Notes: generated by a model from the sequence alone, not told the origin. Positions 32,990 to 42,255 are shown, counted from the stretch's first letter. The stretch is 58,111 bases of DNA from Acidobacteriota bacterium (GCA_026393985.1 JAPKZB010000063.1:1-58111), one strand, 5' to 3'. Translations and numbers: made by a program.

Positions 32990-34729
32990 ATGTCCTCATG
33001 GTCCGCAGGAAAACGCTTGTCCATCACCACCGCCTTCGTCGTCGGTCTCGCCGTCATTCTCGGCATCAGTGCCGCCTGGGTCACTAACCACCTGGGCACT
33101 CAGCTTGACAGCGCCGTCAACCAGGTCGCCCGCCAGCAGATGCTGGCCGGCCACCTGAGCAGCCGGCTCGGCGAGATCGAGTCGCTCGAGCGCCAGATGG
33201 GCGGAGCTATGCAGCGGCAACAGAAGGTCAAACTCACCGAGCTCGAACAGTCCGTGAGCTCCGCCGAGCAGGAACTGCTCAAAGCGGTCAGCCAACTGAA
33301 ACCCCTGAGTGCCGGTCCCGCGCTCCAGGATCTGCAGGCCATCGCCTCCGAGCTAGAGGCCTTCACCGAGCTGCACAGCCAGTTCGCCAACGCCCATCGG
33401 CTGGGCAAACGGGATCTGGCCGCCTCCACCTTAAATGGTAAGATTCTGCCCCTGCTCGACCAGGCCGGCCAACGCGGCCGCCGTCTCCTTTACTCCCAGG
33501 CCGCGCAGTTGGACACCGCCCAGCAGGAGGCGCAATCCATCGCGAGCCTCAGCTTGCTGGGCATCTCCGTACTCGGTGTGCTCAGTGTCTTCGTCGGCAT
33601 CGCCACCGTCCTCAGCGTACGGAAGATTCAGACCATCCTCCGGCACTCGGTCACCGAACTGAACGAAAACGCCCGCCGCCTGGCCAACACCGCCGGCCGC
33701 GTCTCCGCCTCCAGCCAGTCGGTCTCCCACGCCGCCAGCCAGCAGGCCGCCTCGCTCGAAGAGACCTCAGCCTCCACCGAGCAGATCCACTCCATGACCA
33801 AGCAGAACGCCGACAACGCCGAGTCGGCCACCCGCAAGACCAACGAAGCGTCCGCCACCATCCACGAAGCCAATCAGGCGCTCGCCCAAATGGTCGACTC
33901 AATGAACGAGATCACCACCTCCTCAAACAAGATCTCGAAGATCATCAAAGTGATCGACGACATCGCCTTCCAGACCAACATCCTCGCCCTCAACGCCGCC
34001 GTCGAAGCCGCCCGCGCCGGCGAGGCCGGCATGGGTTTTGCCGTTGTCGCCGATGAGGTCCGCAATCTCGCCCAGCGCTCGGCTCAGGCCGCCCGCGACA
34101 CCACCCAGCTCATCGAAGAGTCCATCACCCGCGCCGCCGAAGGCAAGGAGAAACTCGACGAGGTCGCCCGCGCCATCACCGTCCTGACCAACAGCTCGCT
34201 CGAAGCCAAAGGGCTCGTCGAAGAGGTCTTCTCCGGCAGCCAGGAACAGGCCCGCGGCATCGCACAGATCTCCCGCGCCGTCCTCCAGATGGAACAGCTC
34301 ACCCAGCAGCTCGCCGCCACCGCCCAAGAGAGCGCCGCCGCCGGTCAGGGTCTCGCCACCCAAGCTCGCGGCGTCGACGAGATCGTCGTCGACCTGCAAA
34401 AAATCTTCGGCGTCAACGATGCGGCCCGCGCCTCGGAAATCAAAACTTTCCGCCCCGGAACCGCCAAGCCCGCTCCTGGCCCGTCCTCAACCCCGGCCAC
34501 GGCGCCCAAGCCCACGCACACCCCGAGCCTCAAAGCCCTGAGTAAGGCCACCGAGTCCGCCCACACCCCAGCTCCGGCCTTCAACCCAGCGCCCATGTCG
34601 TCGCCCACCCGGAGCGGCTTTACCGACCAATTCGATAAACCCGCCAGCTTCCAGAGCGTCGGCGCAAACCGCGATGTCAATCCTGAGTCCGTCCTCCCGC
34701 TCGACGACGACGACTTCAAACCCTTCTGA
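32990..34729 (+). CDS. Methyl-accepting chemotaxis transducer
   Basis: A 579-residue membrane receptor. First membrane helix at about 10-33 ([20 protein letters not shown]); periplasmic four-helix-bundle-like domain to about 180; second helix at about 185-208 ([20 protein letters not shown]). The long cytoplasmic coiled coil has its hairpin tip at [20 protein letters not shown] and [20 protein letters not shown], where CheA/CheW bind. Only about 30 residues separate the second helix from the signalling coil, so a normal HAMP domain is absent or reduced. A Pro/Ala/Thr-rich linker ends in DDDDFKPF, a possible tether for CheR/CheB. Divergent from cheW, it is very likely the partner of this operon. 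Ligand unknown. Confidence 0.93.
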   Translation: MSSWSAGKRLSITTAFVVGLAVILGISAAWVTNHLGTQLDSAVNQVARQQMLAGHLSSRLGEIESLERQMGGAMQRQQKVKLTELEQSVSSAEQELLKAVSQLKPLSAGPALQDLQAIASELEAFTELHSQFANAHRLGKRDLAASTLNGKILPLLDQAGQRGRRLLYSQAAQLDTAQQEAQSIASLSLLGISVLGVLSVFVGIATVLSVRKIQTILRHSVTELNENARRLANTAGRVSASSQSVSHAASQQAASLEETSASTEQIHSMTKQNADNAESATRKTNEASATIHEANQALAQMVDSMNEITTSSNKISKIIKVIDDIAFQTNILALNAAVEAARAGEAGMGFAVVADEVRNLAQRSAQAARDTTQLIEESITRAAEGKEKLDEVARAITVLTNSSLEAKGLVEEVFSGSQEQARGIAQISRAVLQMEQLTQQLAATAQESAAAGQGLATQARGVDEIVVDLQKIFGVNDAARASEIKTFRPGTAKPAPGPSSTPATAPKPTHTPSLKALSKATESAHTPAPAFNPAPMSSPTRSGFTDQFDKPASFQSVGANRDVNPESVLPLDDDDFKPF

Positions 34730-34844
34730 GGAACGCGCACAACGGACTCGCTCCGGCCCGGCAGGAGGGGCGCGTTCCTCGCCCGTTGGAGCCGGGCCCG
34801 CGCGGCCTGTGCTTCTAACCAACAAGCAACCAATCACCAAACCG

Positions 34845-34877
34845 CCCGGCTGCCAAACCGCAGCCGGGCTTTCGTTT
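34845..34877 (+). terminator. Rho-independent terminator
   Basis: The stem cccggctgc/gcagccggg with loop caaacc is followed by ctttcgtttt. It lies 115 bp after the transducer stop and just before the ARG boxes, insulating the arg operon. A weaker long-loop pair gaggaacgcgc/gcgcgttcctc spans 34728-34780. Confidence 0.8.
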
Positions 34878-34879
34878 TC

Positions 34880-34893
34880 TGTATAATCATACA
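34880..34893. promoter_or_regulatory. ARG-box-like palindrome 1, overlapping a -10 hexamer
   Basis: tgtataatcataca is a near-perfect palindrome (TGTAT-AATC-ATACA) of ARG-box type, and it includes a perfect TATAAT at 34882-34887. No good -35 hexamer is seen 17 bases upstream, as the terminator hairpin lies there. ArgR bound here would cover the promoter of argF-argH-argR. Confidence 0.65.
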
Positions 34894-34898
34894 GGGCA

Positions 34899-34914
34899 CT
34901 GAATAATCATTCAG
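34899..34914. promoter_or_regulatory. ARG-box-like palindrome 2
   Basis: ctgaataatcattcag matches the core of known ArgR sites (TGAAT-4-ATTCA) without mismatch. The two box centres are 20 bases apart, about two helical turns, as expected for a hexameric ArgR/arginine complex on paired boxes. The palindrome extends outward (agggcactgaat ... attcagtgccct), so it can also fold as RNA. It ends 42 bases before argF. Confidence 0.75.
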
Positions 34915-34956
34915 TGCCCTTCTTCGTTCCTTTCACCGGAGGCCCTTCAACCCAAC

Positions 34957-35874
34957 ATGCCCCTCGCCGCTACCCCCCTCGCCAGCCCCCACCTGCGCAC
35001 CGACCTCGACCTCACCCCCGCCGAGCTCGTCCGCCTCATCGACCTCGCCGCCCACCTCAAACGCGACCCCGCCGCCTTCGCCCACGCCCTCGACGGCCGC
35101 TACCTTAGCCTCCTGTTCGAAAAACCCTCCCTCCGCACCCGCTTCACCTTCGACCTCGCCATCCAGCAGCTCGGCGGTGGCGCCGTCACCCAGATCGGCC
35201 CCATCGGCGACCGCGAACCCCTCGCCGATATCGCCCGCAACCTCGACCGCTGGACCAGCGCCATCGTCGCCCGCGTCTTCTCCCAGGACACCATCGAAGA
35301 GCTCGCCCGCTGCGCCCGCGTGCCCGTCATCAACGCCCTCAGCGACCTCTACCACCCCTGCCAGATCCTCGCCGATGTCCAAACCATCCACGAGCGTTTC
35401 CAGCGCTGGGAAGGCCTGAAACTGGCCTACATCGGCGATGGCAACAACATCGCCCACTCCCTGCTCCTCAACGCCGGCCGCCTCGGCATCCACATCGCCA
35501 TCGCCTGCCCGCCCACCCACGCCCCCCTCCCCGCCATCATCGCCGCCGCCGAAGCCGCCGGCGTCCAGTTCACCATCACCCCCGACCCCCGCCACGCCGT
35601 CGACGGCGCCCACGTCGTCTATACCGACGTCTGGGCCAGTATGGGCCAGGAGAGCGAAGCCCTCGAGCGCCAGCGCGTCTTCGCCCCCTACCAGGTCAAC
35701 GCCCCGCTGCTCGCCGCCGCCCGCCCAGAGGCCATCTTCCTGCACTGCCTGCCCGCCAAGCGTGGCCAGGAGGTCACCGGCGAGGTGATCGAAAGCCCCC
35801 AATCGGCCGTCTTCGACCAGGCCGAGAACCGCCTACACGCCCAAAAGGCCCTCCTGCTCCTCCTCCTGCGCTAA
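34957..35874 (+). CDS. argF: Ornithine carbamoyltransferase
   Basis: A 305-residue enzyme making citrulline from ornithine and carbamoyl phosphate in arginine synthesis. It has the carbamoyl-phosphate loop FEKPSLRTRFTFD, the ornithine/phosphate motif LSDLYHPCQILADVQTI and the C-terminal HCLPAKRGQEV. These favour ornithine rather than N-acetyl- or N-succinylornithine as substrate, although a Leu replaces the usual Thr in S-T-R-T-R, as in many OTCases. It is the first gene of argF-argH-argR, 42 bp after a pair of ARG boxes. argG does not lie in this window. Confidence 0.93.
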   Translation: MPLAATPLASPHLRTDLDLTPAELVRLIDLAAHLKRDPAAFAHALDGRYLSLLFEKPSLRTRFTFDLAIQQLGGGAVTQIGPIGDREPLADIARNLDRWTSAIVARVFSQDTIEELARCARVPVINALSDLYHPCQILADVQTIHERFQRWEGLKLAYIGDGNNIAHSLLLNAGRLGIHIAIACPPTHAPLPAIIAAAEAAGVQFTITPDPRHAVDGAHVVYTDVWASMGQESEALERQRVFAPYQVNAPLLAAARPEAIFLHCLPAKRGQEVTGEVIESPQSAVFDQAENRLHAQKALLLLLLR

Positions 35875-35895
35875 AACGCCTCCGCGAAACCGACT

Positions 35896-37311
35896 ATGTC
35901 CACTTCCGACAAAATTCAACTCTGGGGCGGCCGCTTCGCCTCCGGCCCCTCGGCCACCTTCGAACAGTTCTCCGAATCGCTCTCCTTCGACCAGCGCCTG
36001 GCCGACTGCGACATCCGCGGCTCCCAGGCCTTCGCCCGCGCCCTCGAGCGCGTCGGCATCCTCTCGGCCGACGAGTGCTCCACCCTGCTCGCCGCCTTCG
36101 ACACCCTCCGCCAGGAGGCCCGCACCCCGGCATTCTATGATGGCGCCACCGACGAAGACGTCCACACCCTCGTCATCCGCAAACTCAAAGCCAACGTGGG
36201 CGCCCTCGCCGACAAGATCCACACCGGCCGCAGCCGCAACGAACAGGTCTCGGTCGATACCCGCCTCTGGCTCCGCGAACAGATCGACGCCACCACCAGC
36301 CTCCTGGTCGCCTTCCTCGACGAACTCCTCGCCCTCGCCCGGCGCTACGAATCAGCCATCATCCCCGGCTATACCCACCTCCGCCGCGCCCAACCCGTCC
36401 TCTGGCCCCACTACTGCCTCGCCTACTTCGAGATGTTCCTCCGCGACCTCGAACGCCTCCAGCAGGCCCGCGCCCGCGTCAACCTCTGCCCCCTCGGCAG
36501 CGGCGCCCTCGCCGGCTCCGGCTTCCCCTTCGACCGCCACGCCATCGCCGCCGACCTCGGCTTCGACGGCATCACCCGCAACTCCATGGACGTCTCCGGA
36601 GACCGCGACTGGGCCCTCGATTTCCTCTACGCCGCCTCCACCGCCATGCTCCACCTCTCCCGCCTGGCCGAAGATTGGATCCTCTACTCAAGCGAAGAGT
36701 TCGGCTGGATGGAACTCGGCGACGGCGTCACCAGCGGCTCCAGCCTCATGCCGCAAAAGAAAAACCCCGACTCGCTCGAACTCATCCGCGGCAAGTCCGG
36801 CCGCGTCTTCGGCAGTCTGACCTCCCTTTACGTCACCGTCAAGGGCACCCCCATGACCTACAATCGCGACATGCAGGAAGATAAGGAACCGCTCTTCCTC
36901 GCCGCCGACCAACTGGCCGGCTGCCTCGCCATGATCCGCGAAGTCACCGCCACCGTCACCCTCAAGCCCGCCGTCCCCGCCCTCGCCGCCGAGGAGAGCT
37001 GGACCGTCGCCACCGATATCGCCGAAGCCCTCGCCCGCTTCGGCACCCCCTTCCACCAGGCCCACAAACTCGCCGGCCGCCTCGTGCTCGAATCGCTCAA
37101 CCAGGGCAAAAAGCCGCTCGACTGGACCCCGGAAGAGCTCGCCGCCTTCGCCCCCGAATTCACCCCCGCCCTGGCCGAGTTCCTGCACCCGGCCCGCGGC
37201 ATGCAAAACCGCTCCGTACCCGGCGGCACCGCCCCGGCGGCCGTCGCGGCAGCCCTCGCCGAGGCCGCTGACCGTCTCAACGCCTTCCGCCCCGAACCCT
37301 CCCGCTCATGA
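35896..37311 (+). CDS. argH: Argininosuccinate lyase
   Basis: A 471-residue member of the fumarase/aspartase superfamily that splits argininosuccinate into arginine and fumarate, the last step of arginine synthesis. It starts with LWGGRFASGPSATFEQFSES, has HTGRSRNEQVSVDTRLWLR and PGYTHLRRAQPV, and the signature GSSLMPQKKNPDSLELIRGK holding the catalytic Ser. It follows argF by 21 bp and overlaps argR by four bases. Confidence 0.96.
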   Translation: MSTSDKIQLWGGRFASGPSATFEQFSESLSFDQRLADCDIRGSQAFARALERVGILSADECSTLLAAFDTLRQEARTPAFYDGATDEDVHTLVIRKLKANVGALADKIHTGRSRNEQVSVDTRLWLREQIDATTSLLVAFLDELLALARRYESAIIPGYTHLRRAQPVLWPHYCLAYFEMFLRDLERLQQARARVNLCPLGSGALAGSGFPFDRHAIAADLGFDGITRNSMDVSGDRDWALDFLYAASTAMLHLSRLAEDWILYSSEEFGWMELGDGVTSGSSLMPQKKNPDSLELIRGKSGRVFGSLTSLYVTVKGTPMTYNRDMQEDKEPLFLAADQLAGCLAMIREVTATVTLKPAVPALAAEESWTVATDIAEALARFGTPFHQAHKLAGRLVLESLNQGKKPLDWTPEELAAFAPEFTPALAEFLHPARGMQNRSVPGGTAPAAVAAALAEAADRLNAFRPEPSRS

Positions 37312-37742
37312 ACAAAGCATTCCGGCAGGGCCAGATTCTCAAGCTGATCTCCCACGAACAGATCCACACGCAGGAAGAGATCGCCCAGAAACTGGCCCGG
37401 CTCGGCGTGCCCGCCACCCAGGTTACCCTCTCGCGCGACATCCGCGAACTCGGCCTCGCCAAGACTCCCCAGGGCTATCAGCAGCTCACCGCCCCCGCCC
37501 CGCCCGCCGGCCCCAACCTCGCCACCATCCTCAACGAGTACCTGCTCGATATCCGCGAAGCCCAGCACCTGCTCGTGCTCAAAACCCCGCCCGGCCACGC
37601 CTCCACCCTCGCCGCCGCCCTCGACCGCGCCGCCTGGCCCGAACTGGCCGGCACCATCGCCGGCGACGATACCGTCCTCGCCATCGCCCCCAACCTCCGC
37701 ACCGCCGCCCGGCTCAAACGCCGCCTCCTCCACCCAGCCTAA
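37308..37742 (+). CDS. argR: Arginine repressor ArgR
   Basis: A 144-residue regulator. The N-terminal winged helix (about 1-65) has ISHEQIHTQEEIAQKLARLG and ATQVTLSRDIRELGLAKTPQ. The C-terminal oligomerisation and arginine-binding domain has TPPGHASTLAAALDRAAWPE and GTIAGDDTVLAI, with the GDD that contacts arginine. It overlaps argH as ATGA. With ARG boxes before argF it is likely to repress its own operon when arginine is plentiful. Its stop codon overlaps that of the convergent hpnD gene (37739-37742). Confidence 0.93.
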   Translation: MNKAFRQGQILKLISHEQIHTQEEIAQKLARLGVPATQVTLSRDIRELGLAKTPQGYQQLTAPAPPAGPNLATILNEYLLDIREAQHLLVLKTPPGHASTLAAALDRAAWPELAGTIAGDDTVLAIAPNLRTAARLKRRLLHPA

Positions 37743-38590
37743 AAAGCACCCGCCAACTTCTTCGTCCCCGCCTCCAGCACCAGCCAGATCTTCTCCCAGG
37801 TCGAAAGCCGGATCCGGTCCTCCAGCACCCGGTACTGCCGGTCTTCAATCCGCTGCAGCAGGCGCGAGTAGATCTCAATCAGCGCCCACAACGACGCCCG
37901 GCTTCCCCGCTCCACCATCCCGATCAACGGCCGCGCCTCGTCGTAGTAAGCCCGCGCCCGCCCCGCTTCAAACCGCATCAGCTCCACAAACGCCGGCGTG
38001 TAGGCGATCCCCCGCGCATCTACCCCAAACCGCAGCAAGTCCTCGGCCGGCACGTACACCCGCCCCAACCCCGCGTCCTCCCGCACATCCCGCAAAATGT
38101 TGGTCAACTGAAACGCAATGCCACACTTCTCGGCCAGCACCAGCGCCCGCGGGTCTTCGAAGCCAAAAATGTGGATGATCGTCAACCCCACCACCGACGC
38201 CACCCGATAACAGTACTGATACAGGTCCGCGAACGTCTCCACCGGCTTCGGACTCAAATCACTCGAAACCCCGTCGATCATGTCAAAGAAATACTGCCGC
38301 GGAATCCGAAACCGCTCCACGGTATGATGAAACGCCGGCCACACCGGATGCGCCCCGTACTCGCCCCGCAACGCCCGCTCAAGCTCCCCGCGCCACTGCG
38401 CCATCGCCTCCGCCGTCGTGCCTTCCAGGTCATCGCTCAGGTCATCGCAGTAGCGCATGAACGCATACACCGCACACATGGCATCCCGCTGCTCCCGCCG
38501 CAGCAGCACAAACGAGTAGTAAAAGTTCTTCGCCCGGCTCCGCGCCACCTCGCGGCAGTAAGCATAGCTCTGCTCCACCGCCTTCGTCAT
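37739..38590 (-). CDS. hpnD: Presqualene diphosphate synthase HpnD
   Basis: A 283-residue squalene/phytoene synthase-family enzyme with both Asp-rich metal sites: YAFMRYCDDLSDDLEG (near 45) and LTNILRDVREDAGLGRVYVP (near 165), plus YCYRVASVVGLTIIHIFG. By gene context and the DLSDD type it is HpnD, which joins two farnesyl diphosphates to presqualene diphosphate. ATG 38590 overlaps the hpnC stop as ATGA; a longer frame has no support. It is the last gene of the hopanoid run and ends inside the argR stop codon. Confidence 0.9.
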   Translation of the reverse strand: MTKAVEQSYAYCREVARSRAKNFYYSFVLLRREQRDAMCAVYAFMRYCDDLSDDLEGTTAEAMAQWRGELERALRGEYGAHPVWPAFHHTVERFRIPRQYFFDMIDGVSSDLSPKPVETFADLYQYCYRVASVVGLTIIHIFGFEDPRALVLAEKCGIAFQLTNILRDVREDAGLGRVYVPAEDLLRFGVDARGIAYTPAFVELMRFEAGRARAYYDEARPLIGMVERGSRASLWALIEIYSRLLQRIEDRQYRVLEDRIRLSTWEKIWLVLEAGTKKLAGAF

Positions 38591-39486
38591 GCCGCCGCCC
38601 ACAGCGCCCTCACGAGCAGCCCCACCCGCTCCCACCGCCCGATCTTCGGCCGCTCCCGCAACACGTCCCATCCCTGCCGTTCAATCTTGTCGAGCACCGC
38701 CAGCCCCCCGTGGCTGAACAACCGCAGATCCAGCGCCAGCCGCCGGTCCACCATCCGCGGCAGCGCCAAGCCCTCCACAAACAACCCCCGCGCCACCCCG
38801 CAAGCCTCCTCCATCACCCGCGCAAACCCCGGGCTGAACCGCCGCGCAAACAGATCCGCATCGCTCACCCCGTGCCGCGCCAGCAGATCCTGCGGCAGGT
38901 ATACCCGGTCCTTGCCCGTATCCACCGTCACATCCTGCCAGAAGTTGGCCAACTGCAGCGCCGTGCACGTCTTATCGCTCAAGGCATACCGCGCCGCGTC
39001 CCGGTATCCGCACAGCCCCAAAACCAACCGCCCCACCGGATTGGCCGAATACACACAGTAGTCGAACACCTCATCCCAGTCGGCATACCGCGTCTTCACC
39101 TGGTCCTGTTCAAAGGCATGGATCAGATCGGCAAACGTCTGCCGTTCGAGGCCATACTGCCGCACCGTCGGCCCCAGGGCTACAAACACCGGGTGGCTCG
39201 CCGCCCCACCGTACATCCGGTCCAACTCCTCCCGCCACCACCCCAGCAAACGCAGACTCTCCCCCGTGTCCCCCATCTCATCGCCCAGATCATCCGCCCA
39301 CCGGCAAAAGGCATAGACGTTGTAGAAATCCTGGTGGAGCCGCTTGGGCAGCAGAAAACTCACCACATGAAAGTTCTCGTAGTGCGAAGTGGCCAGCCAC
39401 CGCGTGTACGCCAGCGACTCCTCCGGGGTCCAGACCCGGCCCATGGCCGCGGCGTCGCGTACAAACTCTTTGGGCTGCAGTGGCAC
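38587..39486 (-). CDS. hpnC: Hydroxysqualene synthase HpnC
   Basis: A 299-residue squalene/phytoene synthase-family protein: SHYENFHVVSFLLPKRLHQD, YAFCRWADDLGDEMGD (first Asp motif), YCVYSANPVGRLVLGLCG and LANFWQDVTVDTGKDRVYLP (second Asp motif). The HYENFxV and FWQD features are those of HpnC, which converts presqualene diphosphate to hydroxysqualene. HpnE would then reduce this to squalene but is not in this window. It overlaps hpnD by four bases and stops/starts one base from the upstream dehydrogenase gene. Confidence 0.9.
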   Translation of the reverse strand: MPLQPKEFVRDAAAMGRVWTPEESLAYTRWLATSHYENFHVVSFLLPKRLHQDFYNVYAFCRWADDLGDEMGDTGESLRLLGWWREELDRMYGGAASHPVFVALGPTVRQYGLERQTFADLIHAFEQDQVKTRYADWDEVFDYCVYSANPVGRLVLGLCGYRDAARYALSDKTCTALQLANFWQDVTVDTGKDRVYLPQDLLARHGVSDADLFARRFSPGFARVMEEACGVARGLFVEGLALPRMVDRRLALDLRLFSHGGLAVLDKIERQGWDVLRERPKIGRWERVGLLVRALWAAA

Positions 39487-40530
39487 TTAAGGAATAATCG
39501 CGGTCTTCATCCGGCCGCTTGAATTCATCAGGTACCGCAAAACTTCCTTGATCTTATGCAGCGGTTCCTCGCCCACCACAAAGTCGCGCGCGCGAATGTC
39601 GCCCCGCGTCACCGCCTGCAGCGCCTTGTGAATCAGCCGCGGCGTATGGTGAAAACTCGCCTTGCAGGTCAGCTCGGAGTAGTGGAGCAGGTTGGTATCG
39701 AGCTGCACCTGCGTCTCGGTCGCGCAGCCGCCAAAAAAGTTTACCGTCCCGCCCTTCCGCAGCAGCCGCACGGCAAGATCCCAAACCTCCGGCTTGCCCA
39801 CGGCTTCAATCACCACATCCGCGCCCCGCCCATCAGTCAAAGTCCGCACGGCGCCAATTACATCGTCGGTCTCCACCGTCGAAATCAACTCCGCCGCGCC
39901 CATCCGCCGGGCATCTTCGAGCTGCACCTGGCGCCGCGCCATCGCAATCACCCGCGCCCCCATCACTTTCAGCATCCGCACAAACATCAGGCCAATCGGA
40001 CCCAGACCGATCACCACCACCGTATCCCCGCGCCGCACGTTGCTCTCTTCAATCCCGCGCAGCACACACGCCAGCGGCTCCGACAGCGCCGCATCAACGT
40101 AATCGACCGACTCCGGCACCGCGTACAGATTCTTCTCTACAATCCGCCCGGGAATCCGAATGTACTCGGCATACGCCCCGTTGTTGAACAACAGATCCTC
40201 GCACAGATTCTCAAGGTCCCGCTTACAGTAAAAACAGTCGCCGCACGGCGCCGAGTTAGCCGCCACCACCCGCTGCCCCACCCGGAACCGCGTCACGGCG
40301 CCGCCGGTGGCTACAATATCCCCCGCTAACTCATGCCCAAACAACGCCGGCGGCATGATCATTCGCGCATGATACCCGCGGCGAAACACCTTCACATCCG
40401 TGCCGCACGTCAGAGCCGCCTTCACGCGCACCAGCACATCCCCCGGACCAAGCTCCGGGATGGCTACCCGCTCGATCTTGACATCTTCCTTGCCGTAGAG
40501 AACAGCGGCGGTCATGTGCTGATTATTCAC
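39487..40530 (-). CDS. Zinc-dependent medium-chain alcohol dehydrogenase (first)
   Basis: A 347-residue MDR-family dehydrogenase. The catalytic zinc site has CGTDVKVFRRGY and GHELAGDIV. The structural zinc lobe is CGDCFYCKRDLENLC. The dinucleotide-binding fold has VVVIGLGPIGLMFVRMLK followed by a basic/neutral region pointing to NAD(H) or NADP(H). It is nearest to threonine/sorbitol dehydrogenases in general look, but the substrate cannot be given. It sits inside the hopanoid cluster, overlapping the second dehydrogenase by four bases, which suggests a role in hopanoid side-chain or precursor oxidation-reduction. Confidence 0.8.
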   Translation of the reverse strand: MNNQHMTAAVLYGKEDVKIERVAIPELGPGDVLVRVKAALTCGTDVKVFRRGYHARMIMPPALFGHELAGDIVATGGAVTRFRVGQRVVAANSAPCGDCFYCKRDLENLCEDLLFNNGAYAEYIRIPGRIVEKNLYAVPESVDYVDAALSEPLACVLRGIEESNVRRGDTVVVIGLGPIGLMFVRMLKVMGARVIAMARRQVQLEDARRMGAAELISTVETDDVIGAVRTLTDGRGADVVIEAVGKPEVWDLAVRLLRKGGTVNFFGGCATETQVQLDTNLLHYSELTCKASFHHTPRLIHKALQAVTRGDIRARDFVVGEEPLHKIKEVLRYLMNSSGRMKTAIIP

Positions 40531-41585
40531 GAGCGGTAACCTTGGGGCTTCACCACAATTTTGAGGGATTCTGTCGTCGGATGCAACGCCAGCGAAAAAC
40601 CGTCCATTATCTGCTCCAGCGGAACCCGATGCGTCACCAGCTCCTCCACCGGCAGGGCGCCGCTGAAAACCAGTTCAGCCGACTCCTTCTGCCAATCCAC
40701 ATCGGCGCTGTAGGAGCCCAGCAGAACACGCTCCCCCATGCAGATGTCTTTGCCGGATAACTCGATGCGCTCTTTATCGGACGTTTGAGCAAACAATACT
40801 ATTTTCGCACCCGGCCGCGTCACGCGCACGGCCTCCTCCACCACCCCCGGCGCCGATACCGCTACAAACACCACATCCGCCCCCCGGCCCTCGGTCCGCG
40901 CCGCCGCCTCAGCCTGCAGATCGTCCACGCCCGGGTTCAGCGCCCACTCGGCCCCAAACCGCTCACCCATCGCCCGACGCCCCGCCATCCGGTCCGTCAC
41001 CAGCGTCCGAATCCCCCGGTGCTTCAAAATCATCGTGAAAATCAGGCCAATCGGCCCCTGACCCATCACAATCGCCAGCTCGTCCGGCCGTGGCGCCGCC
41101 AGCTCAACACCCTTCAAGCAAGTGTTCACCGGCTCGACAAAGCTCGCCGCGTCAAAGCTCACCCCGTCCGGAATCTTCTCCACTCCCCGCTCGACAATCC
41201 AGTCCATCACCCGGATATACTCGGCAAACCCGCCGCCAGCGGCCTCGAATCCCGCCGTAATCCCCACCCGCTTGTAACCCGGGCACTGCGCATACAGCCG
41301 CCGCGCGCAGTAAAAACACGCCCCGCAAGGAATATGGTGAAACGCTACCACCCGGTCCCCCACCGCAAACTTCGTCACCCCCTCGCCCACCGCCGCCACC
41401 ACCCCGGCCGTTTCGTGCCCGTAAATCCGCGGCGGCGCCAGCAGGTCGTACTCAATTTTTTTCAAGTCCGTGTGGCAGATCCCGCAGCTCTCCACCCGCA
41501 CCACCAGCTCCCCCGGACCCGCCACCGGCATCGGAATCTCCTCCACCACCACCTGGCTGTTCCCGCGGTATACGGCCGCTTTCAT
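40527..41585 (-). CDS. Zinc-dependent medium-chain alcohol dehydrogenase (second)
   Basis: A 352-residue MDR-family dehydrogenase, related to but clearly different from its downstream neighbour. It shows the zinc ligands CGICHTDLKKIEY and GHETAGVV, the Cys lobe CGACFYCARRLYAQC, and the cofactor loop MGQGPIGLIFTMILKHRG. ATG 41585 is preferred to an upstream ATG at 41609, which would enter hpnG. The order hpnG-adh-adh-hpnC on overlapping frames points to co-translation. Substrate unknown; a hopanoid side-chain aldehyde or alcohol is a guess based on place alone. Confidence 0.8.
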   Translation of the reverse strand: MKAAVYRGNSQVVVEEIPMPVAGPGELVVRVESCGICHTDLKKIEYDLLAPPRIYGHETAGVVAAVGEGVTKFAVGDRVVAFHHIPCGACFYCARRLYAQCPGYKRVGITAGFEAAGGGFAEYIRVMDWIVERGVEKIPDGVSFDAASFVEPVNTCLKGVELAAPRPDELAIVMGQGPIGLIFTMILKHRGIRTLVTDRMAGRRAMGERFGAEWALNPGVDDLQAEAAARTEGRGADVVFVAVSAPGVVEEAVRVTRPGAKIVLFAQTSDKERIELSGKDICMGERVLLGSYSADVDWQKESAELVFSGALPVEELVTHRVPLEQIMDGFSLALHPTTESLKIVVKPQGYRS

Positions 41586-41589
41586 CACT

Positions 41590-42255
41590 TCAGAGTTCAC
41601 ACTGGGCAAGAAAATCTCCTAAGGCTTCTGCTGCTTCCCGGCCGCGCCGGGCCATACGAAGTAAATCCGCCGGATGACGCACCCCGGCCAACGCAATCCG
41701 CCATTTTTGAAACCGGCCGTCGGCGTCCCGGTACCGGTTGAAATCCAGGGCGAAACTCTCGCCCGCCACATCGCTCACCACCCGAATGGCATAAAACGGA
41801 CCGGCGAATCGCAGCCCACCCGCCTCCATATCCACCGCATCGGCCCCCTGCTTCCGCAGCGCCGCCTTCTCGGCCGCCGTCCCGATAAACCGGTCCCCGG
41901 ACCACAAAACGCCCCGCCGCGCCGCCGGCATCCGCCGCGGCGCCAGCGCCGCCCGCGCCCCCTCCGCCGTCCGCACCCCGTAGGCCACCACAATGTCGTT
42001 CAACTGCAAATCCGGGTGCAACGCCCCGCACCAGCCCACGCTCAGCACCGCCGAAACCTTCTCCCGCTCCCGCGCCACCGCCAAAGCCAACGCCGCCCGC
42101 CGCGGACCCGCCCCGTTGGCCACCATCGTCAACGGCTGCCCGTTCCATTGGGCCCGCCGCGCAAACTCCACCGGCCAGTCCAGCTTCCGCACCGCATCGC
42201 AGTGCCGCAACCACCCGGCAAACTCCATCCTGTCCGCGGCCACCGCAACAATCAT
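41590..42255 (-). CDS. hpnG: Hopanoid-associated nucleoside phosphorylase HpnG
   Basis: A 221-residue member of the purine nucleoside phosphorylase superfamily: MIVAVAADRMEFAG at the start, VLSVGWCGALHPDLQLNDIV in the middle, and ADAVDMEAGGLRFAG with the Glu that contacts ribose. In hopanoid clusters this protein (HpnG) removes adenine from adenosylhopane on the way to ribosylhopane and bacteriohopanetetrol. The radical SAM enzyme HpnH that makes adenosylhopane is not seen in the window. ATG 42255 overlaps the hpnA stop by four bases. Confidence 0.82.
   Translation of the reverse strand: MIVAVAADRMEFAGWLRHCDAVRKLDWPVEFARRAQWNGQPLTMVANGAGPRRAALALAVAREREKVSAVLSVGWCGALHPDLQLNDIVVAYGVRTAEGARAALAPRRMPAARRGVLWSGDRFIGTAAEKAALRKQGADAVDMEAGGLRFAGPFYAIRVVSDVAGESFALDFNRYRDADGRFQKWRIALAGVRHPADLLRMARRGREAAEALGDFLAQCEL

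Noticed and set aside
34893-34920. Hairpin agggcactgaat/attcagtgccct as a terminator
   Set aside because: It lies upstream of argF after another terminator and its centre is a perfect ARG-box core, so an operator is the better reading.
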